A stretch of DNA of 64,000 nucleotides from NCBI RefSeq assembly GCF_001426505.1, contig NZ_LMEV01000002.1, positions 98,023 to 162,022 of the forward strand, in the 5' to 3' direction. Of this stretch, positions 26,686 through 35,854 are shown in pieces (the stretch's first letter is position 1; each line of letters starts with the position of its first letter). This DNA comes from Variovorax sp. Root473. GTDB lineage: Bacteria > Pseudomonadota > Gammaproteobacteria > Burkholderiales > Burkholderiaceae_C. Below the pieces are notes generated by a model, which was given only the letters and a program-made list of their open reading frames with translations, made no database searches and was not told the origin of the DNA. The position numbers and the translations under genes were made by a program.

Positions 26686-27057
26686 CTAAGACGAACGGAC
26701 AACCACCAATCGTTGCACCATTGAGGCGAGAACCGCGCCGATCAACAGCCCCGCGCCATCTGCCCATAGATCGCTCCATTCGGCCAAACGATCCGGCGTA
26801 AGCGATTGCAGTATTTCGATGAGTGCCCCATAGCCGAGCAGCGCCAGCAGCGTCCTCGGTATCTGAGCAGGCCACGCCCAATGCGCAAGGAACGCCAGCA
26901 TCGCAAAGCCCAGCGCGTGATTCCCCTTATCCCAGCCTGTGCCCGGTGGCGAAAGAGACACGGGCATCAAGCTCAGTGCCAGCAGCGCAAGCATGGCGAT
27001 GGCTAGCAGCCAACGCCACAAAGTCACGCGGGCCGCAAGGCGGCCCCACCCTGTCAC
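26686..27057 (-). CDS. VanZ-family membrane protein
   Basis: A 123-residue inner-membrane protein with four predicted helices and the VanZ-like pattern (PPGTGWDKGNHALGFAMLAFLA, LLGYGALIEILQSLTPDR, EWSDLWADGAGLLIGA). It starts at GTG 27057, overlapping the stop of the aminotransferase gene as GTGA, so it is the last gene of the minus-strand EPS operon. VanZ-like proteins occur at the end of many polysaccharide clusters; their role there is not established. The IS element begins about 40 bp downstream. Confidence 0.85.
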   Translation of the reverse strand: MTGWGRLAARVTLWRWLLAIAMLALLALSLMPVSLSPPGTGWDKGNHALGFAMLAFLAHWAWPAQIPRTLLALLGYGALIEILQSLTPDRLAEWSDLWADGAGLLIGAVLASMVQRLVVVRSS

Positions 27058-28241
27058 GCCGACGCCTCCGCCAATACCTTTGCAATGACTTCGCAGCTCT
27101 TGCCCATTTCGCTCGAAGTCAGCGTTGGGTGGACCAAGAACATCAGGCTCGTTTCTCCCAACTCGCGTGCGACAGGCAATCGTTCAGCAGGCCGCCAGCC
27201 CGTGCCATCGAATGCGCGCTCCAGATACACCTCAGAACACGAGCCCTGATAGCAAGGCACACCCTGCACTTGAATGGCGTCGACGATCCGATCACGGCTC
27301 CAGCCCGCAGCCAACTTCTCACGCTGCACATAGACATAGCACTTATAGTGCGCATGAACGCTACCAGTTGCTTCATGATTCGCGAAGACAGGAACGCGAA
27401 CCGCAGCATGCGGCCGTGCGGCCTCCCACACGGCCTGCGCATGACGCGTGCGTGCAGCAGTCCAATCGGTCATGCGACGCAATTGGATCCGGCCGATGAC
27501 CGCCTGCAGTTCCAGCATTCGCCAGTTGGTGCCAAAGCTCTCGTGCACCCAGCGAAAGCCCGGCGGGTGCTCGCGCTCGTAGACGGCTTCGTAGCTCTTT
27601 CCGTGGTCCTTGTACTGCCACATAGTGCGCCACAACGCTTCATCGTTGGTCGTGACCATGCCACCCTCTCCACCCGTGGTCATGATCTTGTCTTGGCAGA
27701 ACGACCAGGCGCCGGCATGACCAATGGAGCCGACGGATTGCCCCTTGTAGCGCGCACCATGCGCCTGAGCACAGTCTTCGATTACCTTGAAATCATGCTT
27801 GGCCGCAAGCACCATGATTGGATCCATGTCGCACGGCCATCCGCCCAAATGCACGCAGATGACAGCCTTGGTGCGCGGTGTGACGACCTGCGCAATGGTC
27901 TCGGCCGACAGGTTGCCGCTTTCTGCATCGACATCGGCAAACACTGGCGTCGCCCCCGTATTCACCACGCATGAGACGCTCGCGATGAAGGTGCGAGGCG
28001 TGACGATGACTTCGTCACCCGGGCCGATGCCCATGCCCTTGAGGATCACATCCAGGGCCAGTGTGCCATTAGCCAACGCGAGCGCATGCGCGGTACCTGC
28101 CCATGCGGCGAATTCCTTTTCGAACAGGCGGCATTCCTGCCCCGTCCAGTAATTGACCTTGTTGGACAGGAGCACGCGTTGCACGGCATCGGCTTCTTCG
28201 GTGGTGAAGCTCGGCCAAGAGGAGAAAGGGGTGTTCAACAC
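27054..28241 (-). CDS. DegT/DnrJ/EryC1/StrS aminotransferase (PglE-like)
   Basis: A 395-residue PLP sugar aminotransferase from GTG 28241 (AAGG ten bases upstream). The Schiff-base lysine is K185 in FCQDKIMTTGGEGG; LANGTLALDVILKG and the PRTFIASVSCVVNTGATPVF segment bind PLP and nucleotide sugar. Set between a PglD-like acetyltransferase gene and with a PglF-like dehydratase elsewhere in the locus, it most likely aminates the UDP-4-keto-6-deoxy-GlcNAc to UDP-4-amino sugar. The exact substrate is inferred from these neighbours. Confidence 0.9.
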   Translation of the reverse strand: MLNTPFSSWPSFTTEEADAVQRVLLSNKVNYWTGQECRLFEKEFAAWAGTAHALALANGTLALDVILKGMGIGPGDEVIVTPRTFIASVSCVVNTGATPVFADVDAESGNLSAETIAQVVTPRTKAVICVHLGGWPCDMDPIMVLAAKHDFKVIEDCAQAHGARYKGQSVGSIGHAGAWSFCQDKIMTTGGEGGMVTTNDEALWRTMWQYKDHGKSYEAVYEREHPPGFRWVHESFGTNWRMLELQAVIGRIQLRRMTDWTAARTRHAQAVWEAARPHAAVRVPVFANHEATGSVHAHYKCYVYVQREKLAAGWSRDRIVDAIQVQGVPCYQGSCSEVYLERAFDGTGWRPAERLPVARELGETSLMFLVHPTLTSSEMGKSCEVIAKVLAEASA

Positions 28242-28247
28242 GACAGT

Positions 28248-28910
28248 TCAACCTTTTTTGATAGGTGGTTTGGCAGGGTTTCCGACCACAGTGACGCCGG
28301 GCGGCACGTCACGCGTGACCACCGCGCCCATGCCGACCAAGGCACCACGGCCGATCACTAGAGGCTTGCCCGGCTTGCCTTGCTTGATAACAGCACCGGC
28401 GCCGATGTAGGCGTGGTCCTCAATGTGCACGTTACCGTTGCACTTGGCACCGGGCGCGAAAGTGACGAAGTCGCCGATCATGCAATCGTGTTCGACATAG
28501 CTGTACAAGTTGGCGTGAAAGTGCCGCCCAATACGAATGTTCGAAGTGAGCGTAACGAACGGACTGAGCGCAGCGCCCTCACCCAGCGAAACATCGTCCA
28601 TGACCACCGCATTGGAAGCCAGGACTGTCCAGGCTTTCACACCGTCGGCCACGCAGCGGTCGGCCAGTTTTTGGCGGACCGCGCTGTTTGCGATGGCAAT
28701 CACGATCAGTCTTGCACTTGCATCAGCCTGCACAAACTCCTCATAACGCAGCACTCGATGGCCATTGATCTCGTGGACTTCGGGCTGGTCGTCCACGAAC
28801 ACCAACTGGGTTGCCGGAATGCCCTCGCGCGCCAACTGCGCGCGAGCCAAGGGCATCACACCGCGGCCGCAACCACTGGCGCCGTACACGGCAAACAGTG
28901 GCAACGTCAT
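28248..28910 (-). CDS. PglD/NeuD-type sugar O/N-acetyltransferase
   Basis: A 220-residue protein. Residues about 1-95 form a Rossmann-like N-terminal domain (FAVYGASGCGRGVMPLA, QLVFVDDQPE) that binds the nucleotide sugar. Residues about 100-215 form a left-handed beta-helix (hexapeptide) acetyl-CoA domain (GEGAALSPFVTLTSN, DFVTFAPGAKCNGNV). The His of YVEHDC (about residue 141) is the likely general base. In the PglD family it acetylates UDP-4-amino-sugar to UDP-diNAcBac. It overlaps the initiating transferase gene by 4 bp and lies 6 bp before the PglE-like gene. Confidence 0.9.
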   Translation of the reverse strand: MTLPLFAVYGASGCGRGVMPLARAQLAREGIPATQLVFVDDQPEVHEINGHRVLRYEEFVQADASARLIVIAIANSAVRQKLADRCVADGVKAWTVLASNAVVMDDVSLGEGAALSPFVTLTSNIRIGRHFHANLYSYVEHDCMIGDFVTFAPGAKCNGNVHIEDHAYIGAGAVIKQGKPGKPLVIGRGALVGMGAVVTRDVPPGVTVVGNPAKPPIKKG

Positions 28911-29512
28911 TGCTCGTGCTCCATTCGCGATCCGGTAAAGCGCGGCATCGTGGCCTCGCCCGCAGCGCTGATTCCATCACGCACCAACACCTTGCGCACC
29001 GTCAGCCACAAGATCTTGATGTCGAGCCAGAGCGAACGGTTGCCCACGTACCAGACGTCCAGCTTGAACTTCTCGTCCCAGCTCAATGCGTTGCGCCCAT
29101 TGATCTGCGCCCAACCGGTGATGCCGGGACGTACGTCATGCCGGCGGAGTTGCTCCGGTGAATACAACGGCAAGTAATCCATCAGCAATGGACGAGGCCC
29201 CACCAGACTCATGTCTCCTTTGAGCACGTTCCATAGTTCTGGCAGCTCATCGAGGCTGCTGGCACGCAGGAAGCGACCGAATGCCGTCAGTCGCTCAACG
29301 TCAGGCAACAATTGGCCGTCAGTTGTACACGCATCCGTCATGGTTCGAAATTTGACCATCTGGAACGGCCGACCATGCAAGCCCGGGCGAATCTGTCGAA
29401 AAAAGACCGGACTGCCTAGCTTGCGACGCACCTGCAAAATCACAAACAAGAGTGGCAATGCCAAGACCAGCAAACCCAAAGCGGCCATAACGAAATCGAA
29501 CAGTCGCTTCAC
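28907..29512 (-). CDS. Initiating phosphoglycosyltransferase (PglC-like)
   Basis: A 201-residue monotopic membrane enzyme that moves a phospho-sugar from a UDP-sugar to undecaprenyl phosphate, starting repeat-unit synthesis. One N-terminal re-entrant helix (ALGLLVLALPLLFVILQ) is followed by the catalytic core: SPVFFRQIRPGLHG, MVKFRTM, the D88-E89 dyad in SSLDELPEL, GDMSLVGPRP and RPGITGWAQINGRN. Its short length (no extra membrane domain) matches PglC more than WbaP/WcaJ. It overlaps both neighbours by 4 bp. Confidence 0.93.
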   Translation of the reverse strand: MKRLFDFVMAALGLLVLALPLLFVILQVRRKLGSPVFFRQIRPGLHGRPFQMVKFRTMTDACTTDGQLLPDVERLTAFGRFLRASSLDELPELWNVLKGDMSLVGPRPLLMDYLPLYSPEQLRRHDVRPGITGWAQINGRNALSWDEKFKLDVWYVGNRSLWLDIKILWLTVRKVLVRDGISAAGEATMPRFTGSRMEHEQ

Positions 29513-30726
29513 CTGCGCACCTCTTCAATCCAGTCTACCCAGCGATCCGCCAACAGCGTACGGCTGAACTCCTTTTCTGCCAGTGCCCTTCCTTGGCTAC
29601 CCATCACCTTGAGTGCATCCCGATCAGTAGCCGCAGCCTCCAGTGCGTCGGCAAAGGCAACGGGATCGTCCGGAGGAACAGCGAAACCGCAGCGATGCTC
29701 ACCAATCATCTCTGCCAGCCAACCAGGGTAGTTGTTCAAGACCGGCAAGCCGGCGGCGATGTAGTCGAAGAACTTATTGGGTGAGGTGCCGTAATAAAAC
29801 GCCGGCACGTTGGCCAATATTTGCAAGCCTAGGTCGGTCGCGGCCATCAAACCGGCCAGACGCGCCTTGTTGACCGGCTCATGAAAAACCACGTTGCTCA
29901 GACCGTCACGTTCAACACGCGCTTGCAGGCCCGGTTTGAGTTTGCCCTGACCAATCAGCAGCAACTTGATATCGTTTCGTCCACGGCGCTTGAGTTCCGC
30001 GGCGGCATCAAGCACCGCATCCAGTCCATTAGCCAGGCCGTGTGTCCCTGCAAACACCGCCATCAGATCGGTGGCTTGCACCTGGGCGGGCCTCCATGGC
30101 GTCACTTCAGCCGCGAAGATTTCCAGATCGCATCCATTGGGGACCAGGGCAACGCGCTGCCGCGGAACACCTCGGTGAGCGATCCCGTCCACGATGCCGG
30201 GCGACAGCCCGATCAGCCGGTGTGCCGAGCGGTAGCTGGCCCACTCGAGCATCGACAGAGCACCCAGTACTATCGGATTGCGAATGACCCCCATCGCGCG
30301 TGGCAACTCAGGCCACAGATCGCGCACCTCGAACACGAAGGGCTTGGCGCGCAGCCAACGCGCAAAGATTCCGGGAATGCCTGCAGTGAGCGGCGTGGTC
30401 GTGGCAAACAGCACGTCATACCTTTCGGTAAATGCGAGTCCGATGCTGCGTACGGCGAACTTTATGAAGGTGCCGGCACGCTTTGCCAATCCGTCGGTGT
30501 TCGAATAGGCAAGATCGAATTCGATCACCTCCATGCCTGCAACCAATCCACGGCGGCATCCCTTGACAAAGGGCGTGGCCAACCCGGTTTGACCGCCGCC
30601 GTAGCTGCCACACACCATGATGACCTCGTGCCCCCGTGCAATGAGGCGTCGAGCCATTTCGTACGAACGGATGCCAGCGGAGCCTTTAGGCGTCGAGAAA
30701 TGTTGATGGAAATAAAGAACTCTCAT
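29509..30726 (-). CDS. Glycosyltransferase family 4 (WbuB-like)
   Basis: A 405-residue GT-B glycosyltransferase. The N-terminal domain begins RVLYFHQHFSTPKGSAGIR and has SYEMARRLIARGHEV; the C-terminal GT4 nucleotide-binding domain has VFAGTHGLANGLDAVLDAA and the E-x7-E-like region PAFYYGTSPNKFFDYIAAGLPV. The best resemblance is to WbuB-type transferases that add the second sugar, often an N-acetylfucosamine, to the lipid-linked initiator. Acceptor and donor cannot be fixed from sequence. Four-base overlaps on both sides. Confidence 0.9.
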   Translation of the reverse strand: MRVLYFHQHFSTPKGSAGIRSYEMARRLIARGHEVIMVCGSYGGGQTGLATPFVKGCRRGLVAGMEVIEFDLAYSNTDGLAKRAGTFIKFAVRSIGLAFTERYDVLFATTTPLTAGIPGIFARWLRAKPFVFEVRDLWPELPRAMGVIRNPIVLGALSMLEWASYRSAHRLIGLSPGIVDGIAHRGVPRQRVALVPNGCDLEIFAAEVTPWRPAQVQATDLMAVFAGTHGLANGLDAVLDAAAELKRRGRNDIKLLLIGQGKLKPGLQARVERDGLSNVVFHEPVNKARLAGLMAATDLGLQILANVPAFYYGTSPNKFFDYIAAGLPVLNNYPGWLAEMIGEHRCGFAVPPDDPVAFADALEAAATDRDALKVMGSQGRALAEKEFSRTLLADRWVDWIEEVRR

Positions 30727-32579
30727 ACCGCCCAGCGCACATCCGTAGTCAAAGTGCCGGGTTGCTGGATCTCAATTTCCAGAACCGGCACAGGTGTTTT
30801 TTCAAGATAGTGGCGAGATTCCCACCCCTCCACCAACTCGCAGCGAACCAACACCATGCTGGCCTGCACATTCAGCGTGATGACGCCGTCGTGCCGATTT
30901 ACCAAATGCACGGTTTCCGGCGTTCGGATCAGTTCCCAAGAACCGGGCGCCAATCGCCAGCGCAATACCGCGCGGTGCATGAAACCCGCAACTTCATCCT
31001 GCACACGCAGACTGCCGTTTCCGAGGCTGATGCGGCGTCGATGACTGGCACCTTGATCATCTCGGTAGCCAGCGGCATAGTGAGCCCCCACTGCATCCTC
31101 GCTCAACGGCTCCAGCCATTGCGTCTTGAGCCAGTTGCCAAACAAAAAACGGCTCAGCCGCGGCATCTGGTCGCGTCCGTCGAACTGCACTGTGTTGTGG
31201 CCTGCCGTGCCAGCGAAATAGTTTTGCCATTGCGGCTCGGTGTTGTAGCTGTAAGTCCCCGCATCGCGCAGCAGGTTTTGACCATCGAGCCACAGATCCA
31301 GGTGCAACGCATCGGCCTGGCTGGGACGAAAGCGAAAACGAGGGTATCGGAGCATCGCCATCGCGCCCCCGCAGTGCAGCACAGCAAAGCCGCCATCGTC
31401 TGCTACATAGTGCCCCAGCGTCGGCGCCACACCGTCGGGAAGCGGAATTCCGAGCCATTGCAGCGATGTATTCCAAGGACCATCTTCCGCATAAGCTCGC
31501 TGGTCCGCAAAGAGCGCCATCGCGGTCTGCACAGTGGGCCGATGGTCACGGTAAGGTGCATCAACCAGTTGCAAGAGGCGTGCTCCATCGTTCGCGCCCA
31601 CATTCGGACCATCGCCGTTAAGGGGACTCACCATGTGCCGTAGCCATTGCGTCGCCGCGAGTGCCTTCGTCTGCCAACTCTCTGAAAACGCAGGCAGAGC
31701 AAGATGCCGTCGCCAAACCTCTGCCATACAGAAAGTGTCGAGCATTACCCGGTGGTAATTGAGCGAATACTGACTGAAGGTGCCCTGCGACCCGATCAAT
31801 CGAGTCGCGCGATTTTCTAGCCAACGGCGTCCGATGCGTGCCCACTCCACACCCGCCGTCACACCTTCCAGCGCGAGCCAATTGCCGCCAATAAACAGTG
31901 CGGCAGCCTCGGAGGTTCCGTGGTTGTTGTCCTGCGCCATAGCGTACTGCAGTGTGGGAGCAATGCGCTGCAGATGTGCGTGAACCAGATGCAGCAATCC
32001 AGGCAAGGGGCGGCGCACCTGGTCAAGCACGAGTGCGGACATGGCTAAGTGCATCACCCGCAACGAAGCTTCCTGCCCACACTTCCAATTCGGACCTCGA
32101 AATGGCGGGTTGCGTGCGCACCAATCACTGAGCCAGTTGTTCAGCCGGTTCAAGGCTTCGGCATCTCCGTTGCGCGCTCGCTGGGCGAACGCCAGCACCC
32201 AATCCATCCGAGACAATTCCCAAATGAGCTTGATGTCCCCGGTGGCCGGATCGAAATCGGGGATCTGCCACCACTCACGTTCAGGGACTGCAATGCGTTG
32301 CCCGCTGAAAGGATTGGCCAGCCAGTCCGGCGGCTCTGCTGTCACATTGAACGGCCAATGGCTGAACAGTTGTGCAGCAGCCTCCCAGTTGGCTGTGACG
32401 GGCACGACTGTTGGCGCACCAAAAGTAGGTCGGAAGAATGGCGCCCCGGCAACCGCGCTTTTCAGCCGCCGCACGGGATTCAAACCGAGTTTCACGCCTA
32501 TACGATAGCTCACAGCACGGCCAATATTGGACAAGCCCAACGCAGCGGCCGTACGAATCTTGATCCTCAAACCATTCAT
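30723..32579 (-). CDS. Heparinase II/III-like / alginate-lyase-fold family protein
   Basis: A 618-residue protein without an obvious signal peptide. The N-terminal half is an (alpha/alpha) toroid (KCGQEASLRVMHLAMSALVL, QDNNHGTSEAAALFIGGNWLA, SQYSLNYHRVMLDTF); the N-H-G-T-S and the Y-H-R-V-M segments are the likely catalytic Asn/His/Tyr region. The C-terminal half is a beta-sandwich with the ADALHLDLWLDGQNLLRDAGTYSYN motif of heparinase II/III C-domains. Such genes occur in many EPS clusters beside the bi-domain oxidoreductase found here. Uronate epimerase or lyase activity on the polymer is a guess. Overlaps both neighbours. Confidence 0.85.
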   Translation of the reverse strand: MNGLRIKIRTAAALGLSNIGRAVSYRIGVKLGLNPVRRLKSAVAGAPFFRPTFGAPTVVPVTANWEAAAQLFSHWPFNVTAEPPDWLANPFSGQRIAVPEREWWQIPDFDPATGDIKLIWELSRMDWVLAFAQRARNGDAEALNRLNNWLSDWCARNPPFRGPNWKCGQEASLRVMHLAMSALVLDQVRRPLPGLLHLVHAHLQRIAPTLQYAMAQDNNHGTSEAAALFIGGNWLALEGVTAGVEWARIGRRWLENRATRLIGSQGTFSQYSLNYHRVMLDTFCMAEVWRRHLALPAFSESWQTKALAATQWLRHMVSPLNGDGPNVGANDGARLLQLVDAPYRDHRPTVQTAMALFADQRAYAEDGPWNTSLQWLGIPLPDGVAPTLGHYVADDGGFAVLHCGGAMAMLRYPRFRFRPSQADALHLDLWLDGQNLLRDAGTYSYNTEPQWQNYFAGTAGHNTVQFDGRDQMPRLSRFLFGNWLKTQWLEPLSEDAVGAHYAAGYRDDQGASHRRRISLGNGSLRVQDEVAGFMHRAVLRWRLAPGSWELIRTPETVHLVNRHDGVITLNVQASMVLVRCELVEGWESRHYLEKTPVPVLEIEIQQPGTLTTDVRWAV

Positions 32580-34735
32580 TGCCGTCGCAATTGCTCCGCA
32601 ACGTCAATGGTGACGCGCGCCACTTCAAAAATCTCGTTCACCGGGATAGCTGCAGTACCTTTTTCGATCGCTCGCAGGAATGCGGCCGCACAAGCCTTCT
32701 GTCCCTTGTCCTGCTTCCACAGATTGAACTTACTGAAGCCAGGCCAGCCGTAACCCTTGAGTTTTCGAAAATTGTCCAACTGCAGCACGCGCCCAGCCGC
32801 AAACACTTCGACCCGCTCCTTCGGAAAGCTGGCCGCTCCATTGGCGAGATACAAAATGGTACCGAAAGATCCATCTCCAAAGCCCAGGGTGATCGAAGCC
32901 TTGTCTTCAGTGATTTCAACTCCCGGCGCATCGCCCATGCGGCGCGCTTGGATAGACACAATAGGACTGCCTGCCAAGAAACGCATTAAATCAATGAAGT
33001 GGCAAGCCTCGCCAATAATTCGACCACCGCCCACTGCATTGTCTTGCGTCCAATGATTGGCCGGAATGGCCCCGGCGTTCATGGTCATGATGAATGACTT
33101 TGGCTCTTTGATCGCTTGCAATAACGCCTTCATCTTTTGCACTTGGGGTGAAAAACGGCGATTAAATCCAACAATCAATTGCGGGCCGCGATCCGTTTTC
33201 CCCGAACTCTCACTGCCGGCTGCATGGGCTAAGGTATAAGCCGCTTCGACCTCCGCCAACTCGGCATGGTGAACAGCTAGCGGCTTCTCGACAAACACGT
33301 TCTTACCTGCTTTGATCGCTTCAACCACAAAGCGGGCATGCGTGTCATGTCGGGTGACTATGGCCACGGTATTTATGGCCGCATTGCCCAGCATCGCTGT
33401 TATGTCCGTAGAGGCCTCAGCAAAGCCGGCCCTCTCGCCGTGAATCACACCATTGATACCGCCAGCTGTGACGATGGTGTGAAACTGGGCCCCCGCTGCA
33501 TTGAACGCGGGAATCAACATGCGCGAGGCGTAGTTTCCAGCGCCAATGAAGCCCAGCACAGGGCGCTGCGCGTTAAACCGCGTCTCTGGCCGCAGCGTCA
33601 CGCTACGTACCGTGCGTTCGGCCACCGGGGTGGTGTACTGCAGCAGGATGCCTAAGCCGTTCTTATCCTGCGTTAGTGTTTCGTACGCTTTGGGTGCATC
33701 GTCGAATACAAACCGATGGGTGATCAGCGGCTTCACATCCAAATGGCCGCTAGCCAGCATATCCAGCACCGCTTCAAAATTACGCTGCTCCGTCCAGCGC
33801 ACGAACCCCATCGGGTAGTCTTGACCCTTGTCCTCGTAATTCGGGTCATACCGCCCGGGCCCATAAGAGCAAGAGACCTGAAAACTCAATTCCTTCTCAT
33901 AAAAATCCGCCCGATTGAGCTCAAGCCCGGTCACGCCAACCAGCACGATACGCCCGCGCTTGCGGCACATGCGCGCCGCGTGAGTCACAGGTTCGGTAGC
34001 CTTAGTTGAGGCAGTAATGATGACCCCATCCACCCCTTGTCCGCGGCTGAACGCCATGCCGGCCGCCACTGGGTCCTCGTCTCGACCTGGATTGCAAGTC
34101 GCCGCGCCGTACTGCCTGGCAAGCGCTAACTTCGATTCATCGAAATCAATCGCTAAAACACGACAACCGTGGGCGCGCAGCAGCTGCACAGTAAGCAACC
34201 CGATCAGGCCGACCCCCGTTACAACAAACGACTCACCCAGCGTAGGCTGCGCCAAACGGATTCCCTGCAGACCAATACTGGCCACAACCACAAATGAGGC
34301 GGACTCGTCATCCACTTGGTCGGGAATACGCGCACAGAGATTTTTGGGTACCTTCACCACGTCAGCATGCGGGCCGTTTGATACCACGCGGTCCCCCACC
34401 TTAAATCCCTCGGCCCCGGCCCCGACTTCCGCCACCACTCCCACGTTGCAATAGCCCAGTTGTAACGGCTGCGCAAGCTTTGATTGAACCGCTTCAATCG
34501 TTGTCATCAGCCCATCCGTCTGGATCTTCTCCAGCACCATTTTGACCTTCTCGGGCTGCTGCCTTGCCTTCTCTAAATAGGAAGCCTTGCCAAAGCCCAC
34601 GAGCATGCGCTCCGTACCCGCCGAAATCAGCGACACTGTCGAATGCACACATAGATGCTCTCGGCCGACGCTAGGCGCAGGCGCTACGGCAAGCCTCGTT
34701 CCCCCTTTTGCCATATCTTGAAGGACTTGTTTCAT
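32576..34735 (-). CDS. Bi-domain oxidoreductase (MDR dehydrogenase + Gfo/Idh/MocA)
   Basis: A 719-residue natural fusion. Residues about 1-350 are a medium-chain (zinc-type) alcohol dehydrogenase-like domain, with the nucleotide fold at SFVVTGVGLIGLLTVQLLRAHG. Residues about 385-719 are a Gfo/Idh/MocA oxidoreductase (VLGFIGAGNYASRMLIPAF, GKNVFVEKPLAVHHAE, GGGRIIGEACHFIDLMRFLAG). The fused form is found widely in EPS clusters with a heparinase II/III-like gene, as here. Both halves could act on a UDP-sugar or uronic-acid intermediate; no reaction is established. It begins the translationally coupled run that ends at the VanZ-like gene. Confidence 0.9.
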   Translation of the reverse strand: MKQVLQDMAKGGTRLAVAPAPSVGREHLCVHSTVSLISAGTERMLVGFGKASYLEKARQQPEKVKMVLEKIQTDGLMTTIEAVQSKLAQPLQLGYCNVGVVAEVGAGAEGFKVGDRVVSNGPHADVVKVPKNLCARIPDQVDDESASFVVVASIGLQGIRLAQPTLGESFVVTGVGLIGLLTVQLLRAHGCRVLAIDFDESKLALARQYGAATCNPGRDEDPVAAGMAFSRGQGVDGVIITASTKATEPVTHAARMCRKRGRIVLVGVTGLELNRADFYEKELSFQVSCSYGPGRYDPNYEDKGQDYPMGFVRWTEQRNFEAVLDMLASGHLDVKPLITHRFVFDDAPKAYETLTQDKNGLGILLQYTTPVAERTVRSVTLRPETRFNAQRPVLGFIGAGNYASRMLIPAFNAAGAQFHTIVTAGGINGVIHGERAGFAEASTDITAMLGNAAINTVAIVTRHDTHARFVVEAIKAGKNVFVEKPLAVHHAELAEVEAAYTLAHAAGSESSGKTDRGPQLIVGFNRRFSPQVQKMKALLQAIKEPKSFIMTMNAGAIPANHWTQDNAVGGGRIIGEACHFIDLMRFLAGSPIVSIQARRMGDAPGVEITEDKASITLGFGDGSFGTILYLANGAASFPKERVEVFAAGRVLQLDNFRKLKGYGWPGFSKFNLWKQDKGQKACAAAFLRAIEKGTAAIPVNEIFEVARVTIDVAEQLRRQ

Positions 34736-34882
34736 GAATACATTCTCAATTCGGACATTTTCAGTAGTTTTTCATTGACCACGGGCTAGGCAGCGCAAAC
34801 GCAATCCGTCGCCCCATAAGCCGCCCTACAGACGCCGGTGACGCTCGCGTCGATGTCGTGGCAGTTAATTTCAAGATGTACT

Positions 34883-35773
34883 TCACCGCATCCTTCCAAC
34901 GAGGCCAAGAACCCCTCGCAGCATGTGTGCGATGTTGCTGGGAAAATACGAGAAGGAGTAAAAAAAAGAGAGTGTTAAGCACCCCAGACGCTCGATAAGC
35001 GGCCCATTGCGCGTCATGCCAATCGTTGCGTAAACGTAGGACAGGTAGTGATAGCGCGGGAATGCGGGATTGACTTGTTTGAGATAGGGCACCGAAGCCA
35101 AGTCGCGGCGCATCTGTGCCACCGTGGCGTTGGACGACATGCCTGCCCCGTGGATTCGGTAGGCGCACATCGCTTCGTCCGAATAGTGGATCTTGCCGTA
35201 GAAGGCGATGCAGAGATTCAAGAGGCGATCTGCCGAAAGCACATCCGGAGCCGGCAAGAAGACGGTCAGCACTTCCTTGCGAAACAATATCGACGCCGTA
35301 TGGAACTGACGCCCACCGATCAGGTCTTTTACGCTGATCTCGCTACGCACGCCCTCACGAAAGGGGCGATCTGGCGCATCTCTCCGAACCACAAGTGCTT
35401 GATGCGCCGAACCAGCAAAGTCGCGATTCTGGTCCAGCAACTGGAGCTGCTTATGCAACTTCAGTGGATCGATCCAGTAGTCATCCCCTTCGCAGACCGC
35501 GATGTACTCTCCGGCGCAGGCCTCAAGCGTGCGCCGGAAGTTTGCCATGACTCCGTAATTACGATCGCTAGACAACAGGCGCACGCGCGCATCCTGCGTC
35601 GCGTACTTCTCGCAGATAGCTCGAGTTCCATCGGGACCTTGGTCCTCGCCAATCACCAGTTCCAAGTCGAAGTCGACCTTCTGATTCAGGATGCTCTCGA
35701 TTGCCTGCGCCACAAACTCCTCATGCTTATAGGCAATCATGCAGACACTAACTTTGGGGTACTTCGAATTCAT
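34883..35773 (-). CDS. Glycosyltransferase family 2
   Basis: A 296-residue GT-A glycosyltransferase: VSVCMIAYKHEEFVAQAIESIL, LELVIGEDQGPDGT, the DxD-like motif GDDYW and the DRLLNLCIAFYGK acceptor region. A C-terminal helix-rich tail may attach it to the membrane. It lies between the bi-domain oxidoreductase (147-bp gap, no gene seen) and the wzy-like gene (81-bp gap). Linkage made is unknown. Confidence 0.88.
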   Translation of the reverse strand: MNSKYPKVSVCMIAYKHEEFVAQAIESILNQKVDFDLELVIGEDQGPDGTRAICEKYATQDARVRLLSSDRNYGVMANFRRTLEACAGEYIAVCEGDDYWIDPLKLHKQLQLLDQNRDFAGSAHQALVVRRDAPDRPFREGVRSEISVKDLIGGRQFHTASILFRKEVLTVFLPAPDVLSADRLLNLCIAFYGKIHYSDEAMCAYRIHGAGMSSNATVAQMRRDLASVPYLKQVNPAFPRYHYLSYVYATIGMTRNGPLIERLGCLTLSFFYSFSYFPSNIAHMLRGVLGLVGRMR

Positions 35774-35854
35774 GGGTTTTATGGTTCATGCCAGTCAACC
35801 GCTGGCAGTCGTTGTTCTATCGGTGCGCTGCCAGCAGCGCCTCGTCCGACTTTA

